Positions 5,643 through 10,560 of a stretch of DNA of 10,560 nucleotides are shown piece after piece. Below the pieces are notes generated by a model, which was given only the letters and a program-made list of their open reading frames with translations, did no database searches and was not told where the DNA came from. Source of the stretch: a bacterium (GTDB lineage Bacteria > Patescibacteriota > Microgenomatia > UBA8517); NCBI GenBank assembly GCA_021824385.1, contig JAKAKU010000051.1, forward strand, positions 1 to 10,560, written 5' to 3'. Position numbers and translations under genes: made by a program. Every line of letters starts with the position of its first letter. The first letter of the stretch is position 1.

Positions 5643-6581
5643 TTAAGAAAATTTTGCTTTAAATTTCAGTATTTTCCAACGCAGATATTCAGCTATTCGA
5701 TACCCCCAGTATAACGGTGAACACACCAAGTCCCACGTGCCCAAAAACTCTACAATTTTTGGATTATACCCCTCTTTAAATTTGGTGAAGCCTTTCCCTT
5801 CTTCACGTCCCCATAAGTCAAAGGATTTGAGTTTGTGTCTTTTTCCAAATTTAATGGCTTCCCACATCATAAGGTTGGGAGCCATAACGTTCTTGTACTC
5901 ATCGCTTGATGCACCGTAGGGGTAGTACAAAGTATCTTTCCAGATAAAAAGGATCCACGCAGCGAGTGTTTTTTTATCAAACGTAGCAGAAAGAATATGG
6001 GCAACCCCCGCTTTGTGCATCGTGCTCCACATAAGTTCGTGATACTTTTTTGTATGAACAAAAAAGCCTTGCCTTTTTGCCGTTTCCTCGGTGAGCCTCC
6101 AATACGTTTCAAACGCTTTATCTGAATTGTCTTCTTTTATGGTTACCCCTTTCTTCTCTGCGAGGCGGATATTATATCTGGTTTTCTGATTAAAGCTTTT
6201 AAGTAAGTCATCTTCCGACTTTGTGAGATCGATGGTAAATGTTGACGGAGTAAAAAGAGTTTTACCAGAAATTGCTCCATGTTCTTTTAAAAGCGAAATA
6301 TCTGAATTGTTTTTTAATACATTGGGCTCTAACTTTACAAACAAAATATTGTTTTTTGAAGCATAATCTCGAAGCTCCTCAATCATTTTCTTTGTAGGCT
6401 TGGGGCCTTTGTTGAAAATTGCAACTTTGAAGGGCAGAAAGTACAGCTTGTGCACCGTTATTTGACCAAAAGAAAATCGTACCACTTCATTACCCCATTT
6501 TTTGCGAAATTCCCCCCATGCCCATGATTGCAGTGGGTGCGTTGCAATCGTATCAATTGTTTTTTCTGAAATCTCCCGCAT
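5643..6581 (-). CDS. FemAB-family aminoacyltransferase (first of a tandem pair)
   Basis: 312 residues from ATG 6581. FemAB marks: SWAWGEF near the N-terminus (about 19-25), TRYNIRLAEKKG (134-145), LWGREEGKGFTKFKEGYNP with the KGFTKFKEGYNP block at 263-274, then a tail rich in Trp, Tyr and basic residues that may bind the membrane surface. Expected role as for its neighbour: adding amino acids to the stem peptide of lipid II, perhaps the first residue of a bridge while the neighbour adds the next (inference). The frame can be extended to a TTG at 6632, but homology-like sequence begins only at the ATG. That extension has no well-placed Shine-Dalgarno and would cross the divergent promoter. A TAAAAT box lies 7 nt before the ATG, which suggests a leaderless mRNA. 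Confidence 0.85.
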   Translation of the reverse strand: MREISEKTIDTIATHPLQSWAWGEFRKKWGNEVVRFSFGQITVHKLYFLPFKVAIFNKGPKPTKKMIEELRDYASKNNILFVKLEPNVLKNNSDISLLKEHGAISGKTLFTPSTFTIDLTKSEDDLLKSFNQKTRYNIRLAEKKGVTIKEDNSDKAFETYWRLTEETAKRQGFFVHTKKYHELMWSTMHKAGVAHILSATFDKKTLAAWILFIWKDTLYYPYGASSDEYKNVMAPNLMMWEAIKFGKRHKLKSFDLWGREEGKGFTKFKEGYNPKIVEFLGTWDLVCSPLYWGYRIAEYLRWKILKFKAKFS

Positions 6582-6588
6582 GTCTATT

Positions 6589-6594
6589 ATTTTA
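6589..6594 (-). promoter_or_regulatory. Possible -10 box of the FemAB operon, leaderless
   Basis: Minus-strand TAAAAT ends 7 nt before the ATG at 6581, so RNA would start at or next to the start codon. No Shine-Dalgarno is present. The -35 region (TGGGTT at 17 nt) is poor. Confidence 0.4.
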
Positions 6595-6619
6595 ACATTG
6601 TTGGTAATTGAAACCCATA

Positions 6620-6633
6620 GTTGATAAATCAAC
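6620..6633. repeat. Perfect 14-bp palindrome between divergent genes (possible operator)
   Basis: GTTGAT-AA-ATCAAC reads the same on both strands. It covers the candidate -35 (TTGATA, 6621-6626) of the plus-strand gene at 6681 and lies about 40 bp upstream of the FemAB start, the place expected for a shared operator. Confidence 0.4.
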
Positions 6634-6649
6634 CCTTGTGGATTATTCT
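6621..6649 (+). promoter_or_regulatory. Promoter of the 92-residue gene
   Basis: TTGATA (6621-6626), a 17-nt spacer and TATTCT (6644-6649); TATACA (6649-6654) is an alternative -10. The predicted start at about 6656 leaves a short leader holding the Shine-Dalgarno. Confidence 0.55.
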
Positions 6650-6680
6650 ATACATGAGGTTCACCAAAAAGGAGCTCGGC

Positions 6681-6959
6681 ATGAAGACAGACAGTAATTT
6701 AGAGCTTTCACCCTTAATGGTTAAAGCAAAGAGTCTTTTGAAGAAGCATCGAATCTTTCTCTCCCAACGAGCGGGTCTTTTGACACGAGATTCAGCATGG
6801 AACAGTGGACTTTCAGCAGAATGGCATGGAAAAAAGCGGTATGGAAATCGGGTAAGCCACCAGGTGTCTATTACCTTTACTCACCGCGAAGGAAGTGCCG
6901 CAGTCGAAGTTTTTGACCTTCATGACGAAGTTACAATATTAGTGTGTCCGTGTCTTTAG
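6681..6959 (+). CDS. Hypothetical protein, 92 residues
   Basis: The ATG at 6681 follows AAGGAG (6669-6674) by 6 nt, a textbook ribosome site, and a TTGATA-N17-TATTCT promoter lies upstream. An in-frame TTG at 6621 is not used, since it coincides with the -35. The N-terminal half is basic and likely helical (residues about 10-40, rich in Lys, Arg and Leu). The C-terminal half looks like beta strands (RVSHQVSITFTHREGSAAVEVFDLHDEVTILVCPCL) and ends in a CPC motif. No signal peptide or membrane span is seen. I recognise no family. It is a single-gene unit, divergent from the FemAB pair and convergent with the UvrD gene, with a hairpin just after its stop. Strong start signals make it likely to be a real gene. 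Confidence 0.7.
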   Translation: MKTDSNLELSPLMVKAKSLLKKHRIFLSQRAGLLTRDSAWNSGLSAEWHGKKRYGNRVSHQVSITFTHREGSAAVEVFDLHDEVTILVCPCL

Positions 6960-6966
6960 TTTTTCT

Positions 6967-6992
6967 ACTCCCCGGCTCATATGTCGGGGAGT
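6967..6992. terminator. Hairpin between convergent genes
   Basis: A perfect 8-bp stem ACTCCCCG (6967-6974) with CGGGGAGT (6985-6992). It overlaps the last base of the UvrD stop codon. Neither side has a clean T-run (the plus side reads TAATATTC), so it may be a weak terminator for the 92-residue gene or a 3'-end stabiliser. Confidence 0.5.
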
Positions 6993-8815
6993 TAATATTC
7001 TTCACGATCAAATGAATATTCAATTCTGACTTTGGAGAAGTTTTCGGTAGTATCCAATATTTTTTCGGGGATGTCTATCAAAAATCTCGATGGTGGATTA
7101 CTTGTCCTTTGTCCAAAGTACAGCCTATGATCTGCATAGGTAAGATATAACACTTCCTTTGCACGAGTGAGGCCCACATACGCAAGCCGTCGCTCCTCCT
7201 CCAGTTGTGTGGTGTCCCAGAGTGCGCGTGAGTGGGGAAACAATCCTTCTTCCATGCCAATTAAAAATACAACAGGAAACTCCAGACCTTTTGCGGCATG
7301 GAGGGTCATCAAGGTGACGCCATTTTTTGCATCACCATGAGAGTTTTCCTCAGCTTCCACGAGGGAAACGTTTTCTAGAAAGTCCGAAAGAACTGGGAAT
7401 TCAGACGCGACTGAGCGCAATTCCTTTATGTTATCAAGCTTATTCATGTTCTCCTCTGATTCTCGTGCGTATTTGCTCGTGTAGTCAGTAACTTGCAAAA
7501 TCTTGTCTAATATCTCGAGTGTCGTTATTTTTTCATTAGCGAGGAGTGTATCTTTTACCTCGTTGAATTTTTCGAGTCTACGCTTGCCTATTTTTTCGGC
7601 TCTCATTTCTGAAACGCGGTCGTCCGGATTTTGAAGGAGCCTTAAATAACAAAGTACATCTCTTATTTCAGCTCTATCGTAAAAACGTGTACCTCCAACA
7701 AGGGTGTAAGGAATACCTTCATGCAAGAATGCCTCTTCCAACACACGTGACTGTGCGTTTGTGCGGTAGAGAACAGCAATATCGTGGTATTCATAGCCAG
7801 TTCTTGTTAGAAGTCGAACTTTTTGTGCAATAAATGAAGCTTCGAGTAATCCGGTTTCAGCTTTGTACAGTTTTATTCGCTCACCTGTTCCGTTTTCGGT
7901 CCAGAGCTCTAAAATAGGGTGGGAGGTGTTTTTAGAGATAACTGCATTCGCCGCTTCCAATATGTTTTCAGTTGATCGGTAATTTTGAGAAAGCTTTATA
8001 ACTTTGAGATCGGGATAATCATCTTTAATATAATTAATGTTTTTATAGTCGGCTCCACGCCAACTGTAAATTGACTGACTGGCGTCGCCAACGGCTGTGA
8101 TAAAGCCATCACCCACGAGGAGTTTCGTAAGGTTATATTGAACTTTGTTTGTGTCTTGCCACTCATCAACGAACACATATTTCAAGCGATTATTCCATTT
8201 TTCTAAAATCTCTTTTTTTTGTGATAAGAGCTTTACGCTTTTAATTAACAAATCATCAAAGTCCAGGGCTTGAGCTTTTTGCAAATATTTTTCGTATTCT
8301 TGGTATACCACAAATGCTTTTTCTTGAACTTCACCTCTCACAAACTCTCCAAATTCCAAAGGGCCGATCATTTGATTTTTGGCTTCATTGATCATCCCAC
8401 CAATAGCTGCTGGATTATATGATTCTTGAGAAATTTTCAAATTATCCATGATGTCTTTGATTGCATCTTTTTGGTCATTGGTGTCATAAATAACAAAGTT
8501 TGGATTAATGCCAATTTCAGCACCATCTATTCTCAGGAGTCTGACACAAAAGCTATGAAAAGTTCCGGCAAAATACGGAAGTGAACTGGTAAGAGCGGCG
8601 ATGCGATCTTTCATTTCAGCAGCAGCTTTATTGGTGAAGGTTAACAGGAGTATGGCGTTCCCGGGAATATGTTTTTCGTTCATAAGCCATGCTGCTCGGT
8701 ACGTGAGCACTCTCGTTTTTCCACTTCCGGCACCCGCCAATACTAGTAAATTGCCACCATCATAGGTAACTGCCGACAACTGTTCTTTGTTGAGAGAAGA
8801 GAGATCAAGACTCAT
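6992..8815 (-). CDS. UvrD/PcrA-type ATP-dependent 3'-5' DNA helicase
   Basis: 607-residue SF1A helicase that would unwind DNA in excision repair, replication restart and removal of bound proteins. Motifs: Q12, Walker A GAGSGKT (28-34), TFHSFC (motif Ib region), Walker B VDEWQD (216-221), motif III GDASQSIYSWRG (243-254), motif IV NYRS (278-281), motif V LHAAKGLEF (505-513), motif VI EEERRLAYVGLTRAK (539-553). It is clearly shorter than usual UvrD/PcrA (about 720): the 2B region after NPDDRVSEM is reduced and the C-terminal Tudor-like part is absent. All catalytic motifs are present, so it should be active. Unlike the helicase at 554-3412 it has no nuclease. The ATG lies 15 nt after the response regulator stop and has no Shine-Dalgarno; co-transcription is likely. 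Confidence 0.93.
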   Translation of the reverse strand: MSLDLSSLNKEQLSAVTYDGGNLLVLAGAGSGKTRVLTYRAAWLMNEKHIPGNAILLLTFTNKAAAEMKDRIAALTSSLPYFAGTFHSFCVRLLRIDGAEIGINPNFVIYDTNDQKDAIKDIMDNLKISQESYNPAAIGGMINEAKNQMIGPLEFGEFVRGEVQEKAFVVYQEYEKYLQKAQALDFDDLLIKSVKLLSQKKEILEKWNNRLKYVFVDEWQDTNKVQYNLTKLLVGDGFITAVGDASQSIYSWRGADYKNINYIKDDYPDLKVIKLSQNYRSTENILEAANAVISKNTSHPILELWTENGTGERIKLYKAETGLLEASFIAQKVRLLTRTGYEYHDIAVLYRTNAQSRVLEEAFLHEGIPYTLVGGTRFYDRAEIRDVLCYLRLLQNPDDRVSEMRAEKIGKRRLEKFNEVKDTLLANEKITTLEILDKILQVTDYTSKYARESEENMNKLDNIKELRSVASEFPVLSDFLENVSLVEAEENSHGDAKNGVTLMTLHAAKGLEFPVVFLIGMEEGLFPHSRALWDTTQLEEERRLAYVGLTRAKEVLYLTYADHRLYFGQRTSNPPSRFLIDIPEKILDTTENFSKVRIEYSFDREEY

Positions 8816-8830
8816 ATTGAAGAGAATACA

Positions 8831-9259
8831 CTACTCAGCTTTATTTATATACTTTCGAACCGTATCGACAACTTGTTCGGGAGTATACATCGCTTTCACC
8901 AAGTACTCTTTTAACCCGAGTTCTTGAGCCTTTTGCTTTTGAGGAAGTTCTGCAAGATTGGTAAGAGCCAGTACTGGAGGAAGTGTTGCCCCTTCATTTT
9001 TTAGTTTTTCAATGAGTGAGAGGCCATCGATTTTTGGAATATGAAGATCAAGGAGTACGCAGTCTGGTGTTTCTGATTTTAGGGTATTGTACGCAGTCTC
9101 ACCATCTTTCGCTGAAATTACTTCAAAACCTTCTATCGTGAATTTTTCGGTATACATACGAAGCAGCGTATCGTCATCTTCAATAATCATCACTCTCGGC
9201 TTGGTGGGAGCCATGTGATAATTGGTTGGTTCGGGAGCAACAGGAGAAACAGTATCCAT
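8831..9259 (-). CDS. Stand-alone receiver-domain response regulator
   Basis: 142 residues, a CheY-like receiver (REC) domain over about 21-140 with no output domain. Key residues seen: acidic pocket E27-D28-D29, phospho-acceptor D71 (VLLDLHIP), switch T100 (LALTN), and K122 in YLVKA. The N-terminal 20 residues are Pro-rich and probably flexible; M16 is an alternative start. It would be phosphorylated by a histidine kinase encoded elsewhere and act by protein contact. The YLVKA motif and REC-only form are, as far as I know, common in Patescibacteria. It lies 21 nt after the membrane-protein gene and 15 nt before the UvrD gene on the same strand. A TACAAT box 10 nt before the ATG and no Shine-Dalgarno suggest an additional near-leaderless transcript. 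Confidence 0.9.
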   Translation of the reverse strand: MDTVSPVAPEPTNYHMAPTKPRVMIIEDDDTLLRMYTEKFTIEGFEVISAKDGETAYNTLKSETPDCVLLDLHIPKIDGLSLIEKLKNEGATLPPVLALTNLAELPQKQKAQELGLKEYLVKAMYTPEQVVDTVRKYINKAE

Positions 9260-9269
9260 GTTGGAATTT

Positions 9270-9275
9270 ATTGTA
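9270..9275 (-). promoter_or_regulatory. Possible -10 box of the response regulator gene
   Basis: Minus-strand TACAAT ends 10 nt before the ATG at 9259, giving an expected 5' UTR of only about 3 nt. The -35 is weak (TTGGAT at a 19-nt spacing). Confidence 0.4.
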
Positions 9276-9280
9276 GCACA

Positions 9281-9838
9281 TTAGAATATTACCCATCCAA
9301 AAATATTTATCCAAACTACTCCCCAGAGGTTTACGATTACTCCTAATAAGAGGAGAATCCAGTGAATTTTTTTTAGTCCCATCTTCTCTACCCCTAATGC
9401 GGTCAGTAAAATAAGAAACGGATAAAAATCAATTGCGAACCGATATCCAAATTGAGCAAAGCCGTTACTTCCATGTGCCAGTACAAACAGAAAGATCGGA
9501 AGTATCGCAGCCCACAGGTACTGAACGAGTTTCCTTTTGATCGGAGCAAAAAATGCAAATATAAATGCGGGGGTGGTAATCCAGATTGATAATCCATTCC
9601 AACTGGGTTCAATAAACGGTTTTTCATTTAGTATTTTTGGGAAACTCCAAAATGCTGTTTGCAAGTTTCGAGGGATATATATGACGTTTTCAATTCCATT
9701 TGAAAACCATGGTTCGTCAAAAACCCCAGGAATCAAAAGATATCCTTTGTCCCAAATGACTCCAAATCTCATGAAGTTATACGCAAAGCCAATGAAACCC
9801 ATGATAAGCAGTCCTACCCCAAACGAAACATATCGTTG
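9281..9838 (-). CDS. C-terminal half of a frameshifted polytopic membrane protein (GT-C-like)
   Basis: This frame continues the protein that starts at 10482 but is shifted by -1. From the CAA codon at 9838 it gives 185 residues, with several membrane spans (around ITTPAFIFAFFAP, YLWAAILPIFLFVLAHG, FYPFLILLTALGV and WILLLLGVIVNLWGVVWINIFG) and loops with aromatic residues. An ATG at 9802 is the first start in this frame, but there is no Shine-Dalgarno before it and sequence before it (KQRYVSFGVGLL) reads as normal protein. It is therefore unlikely to be an independent gene. The pattern of spans and the FRFAIDFYPFL-like segment (here YRFAIDFYPFL) suits lipid-linked-sugar glycosyltransferases of the GT39/PMT-like group, but sequence alone does not prove catalytic function. 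Confidence 0.7.
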   Translation of the reverse strand, partial: QRYVSFGVGLLIMGFIGFAYNFMRFGVIWDKGYLLIPGVFDEPWFSNGIENVIYIPRNLQTAFWSFPKILNEKPFIEPSWNGLSIWITTPAFIFAFFAPIKRKLVQYLWAAILPIFLFVLAHGSNGFAQFGYRFAIDFYPFLILLTALGVEKMGLKKIHWILLLLGVIVNLWGVVWINIFGWVIF

Positions 9839-10482
9839 TTTTTTCCAGAAAGTAAATACAAAAAAACCGGAATTGAGAAAATGGTGTGAACCCGCGATAA
9901 ATAAGCGGCGCCGAGACAGAGTCCAACCAAAAATGCTTTCTTACTGGTCGATAGGTATATGGCCAAAAACAGAAAGAAAACTGCAGTAAGTTGCCCTAAA
10001 TACCAGCTCGAGCCTACAGACGCTTCAAACCACATAATGGTACCCACTGCGGTGAGAATGGCAGTCCAAAGTGGTGTTTTAGAGTGTTCTTTTGAGAACT
10101 TTTGAGCAATACGATATGACAACACGACGCTACCTGCGGCAAGGGTGTGTGCAATAATTTGTTGAGGAAATGAAACTCCAAAAATAAGCACGAACGGAAT
10201 TGCAACGATGGCAGGCATAGGGGAATAGGGAACGTACCATCGGTTTAATCCTGCAGGAATCAATTCTGATAGCCACGAAGGGCTTTCAGTTATGTATAAT
10301 CTGCCGTGTATGAGCGCGTCTGCTAACCGTGTAAAATAGTCGTATGGGGTGTTACCACCACTCGTTATGAAAAAAATTAAAAAGCACACGAAAAAAATAA
10401 CCACCGGAGAATTGAAGCGAAAACTGCTTATTTTGTTTTTAGGATCCTTTATCATTCGATTTTTTTTGGCTTTTAACGGCAC
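9814..10482 (-). CDS. N-terminal half of a frameshifted polytopic membrane protein (GT-C-like)
   Basis: 222 residues in this frame, ending at TAG 9814-9816 soon after an A6 run. Basic N-terminus, first membrane span VVIFFVCFLIFFITSG, then an outside loop NTPYDYFTRLADALIHGRLYI(x)nPSWLSELIP, followed by YSPMPAIVAIPFVLIFG and several more spans. The loop with an early Asp-Tyr pair is what GT-C glycosyltransferases and related uncharacterised membrane proteins show, so a role in transferring sugars from a lipid carrier is possible. With a -1 shift at 9838-9844 the full protein has 400 residues (215 + 185). Starts: GTG 10482 (8 nt after the predicted RNA start) or ATG 10455; GTG 10404 would only just keep the first span. 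The 5' end overlaps a gene on the other strand. Confidence 0.75.
   Translation of the reverse strand: MPLKAKKNRMIKDPKNKISSFRFNSPVVIFFVCFLIFFITSGGNTPYDYFTRLADALIHGRLYITESPSWLSELIPAGLNRWYVPYSPMPAIVAIPFVLIFGVSFPQQIIAHTLAAGSVVLSYRIAQKFSKEHSKTPLWTAILTAVGTIMWFEASVGSSWYLGQLTAVFFLFLAIYLSTSKKAFLVGLCLGAAYLSRVHTIFSIPVFLYLLSGKNNDMFRLG
9838..9844 (-). other. Slippery heptamer A AAA AAC at the frame change
   Basis: On the minus strand the zero frame reads GGA AAA AAC AAC, so A AAA AAC sits in the exact phase (X XXY YYZ) for -1 ribosomal slippage. Reading on in -1 gives CAA CGA TAT and joins smoothly to the C-terminal half. A 5-bp hairpin AACGA/TCGTT follows just downstream (complement of 9821-9837), but it is weak. 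A missing A in the homopolymer (assembly error or mutation) would look the same. Confidence 0.5.
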
Positions 10483-10560
10483 CTTATCGCTCGATCAGAA
10501 TACCTTTATTGCGTGGGGTCATCAAATTGCTGAGAGCGGCTTTAAAACATTTTACAATAG
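10367..10560 (+). CDS. Start of a membrane glycosyltransferase-like gene, cut by the window end
   Basis: An open frame from ATG 10367 runs 64 codons off the edge. A Lys-rich N-terminus is followed by a membrane span (about residues 20-36, KLLILFLGSFIIRFFLAF) and then TLSLDQNTFIAWGHQIAESGFKTFYN. A first span followed by an acidic loop of the D-x-N-T-F-x-A-W type is what GT-C mannosyltransferase-like proteins (PMT/ArnT group) show at their N-terminus, which is the main reason to call it real. The opposite strand has only the weak region before the first span of the minus gene here. No Shine-Dalgarno precedes ATG 10367; TTG 10412 is another possible start. A perfect TATAAT at 10295-10300 lies upstream inside the minus gene, without a clear -35. 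Codons 1-38 overlap the minus gene head to head. Confidence 0.65.
   Translation, partial: MKKIKKHTKKITTGELKRKLLILFLGSFIIRFFLAFNGTLSLDQNTFIAWGHQIAESGFKTFYN
10497..10525 (-). promoter_or_regulatory. Possible promoter of the frameshifted membrane-protein gene
   Basis: Minus-strand TTGATG (complement of 10520-10525), a 17-nt spacer and TATTCT (complement of 10497-10502). The start would be at about 10490, 8 nt before GTG 10482. It lies inside the coding sequence of the divergent plus-strand gene. Confidence 0.4.

Noticed and set aside
1..10560. CRISPR array, insertion sequence or tRNA gene
   Set aside because: No regularly spaced repeats, transposase, terminal inverted repeats or tRNA cloverleaf seen on either strand by reading.

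Overview
The window looks like a chromosomal segment from a small, moderately AT-rich bacterium, most likely of the Candidate Phyla Radiation (Patescibacteria / Parcubacteria-like). This is inferred from the gene set and not proven: a UvrD-like helicase fused to a RecB/Cas4-type nuclease, a second short UvrD/PcrA helicase, tandem FemAB-type aminoacyltransferases, a stand-alone receiver protein ending in a YLVKA-type motif, and GT-C-like membrane proteins. TGA is used as a stop (first helicase, 3410-3412), so the genetic code looks standard.

Layout. A small lipoprotein gene (70-474, minus) and a helicase-nuclease gene (554-3412, plus) diverge from overlapping promoters. A gene-poor stretch of about 1.4 kb follows (3413-4832). 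It is not empty: it carries at least three consensus promoters (TTGACA, 17-nt spacer, TATAAA/TATAGT), five hairpin terminators or terminator-like hairpins, many GC-rich hairpins and two tiny ORFs with Shine-Dalgarno sequences. I read it as a tandem array of short structured RNAs, none of which I can place in a known RNA family. Next come two abutting FemAB genes on the minus strand (4833-6581), which probably add amino acids to the peptidoglycan peptide. Divergent from them is a 92-residue unknown gene on plus (6681-6959). It converges on a minus-strand run of UvrD/PcrA helicase, response regulator and a frameshifted polytopic membrane protein (6992-10482). At the right edge another membrane glycosyltransferase-like gene starts on plus and overlaps the 5' end of the minus gene head to head.

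The genes do not form one pathway. DNA repair (two SF1 helicases), cell-wall modification (FemAB pair, possibly the GT-C-like proteins) and signalling (receiver protein) lie side by side. A recurring expression feature is a good -10 box only 7-10 nt before a start codon with no Shine-Dalgarno (554, 6581, 9259), which suggests leaderless mRNAs.

The most interesting items are the 3.4-4.8 kb RNA cluster, in particular the 4514-4827 RNA with competing helices, and the in-phase A AAA AAC slippery heptamer exactly where the membrane-protein gene changes to the -1 frame.
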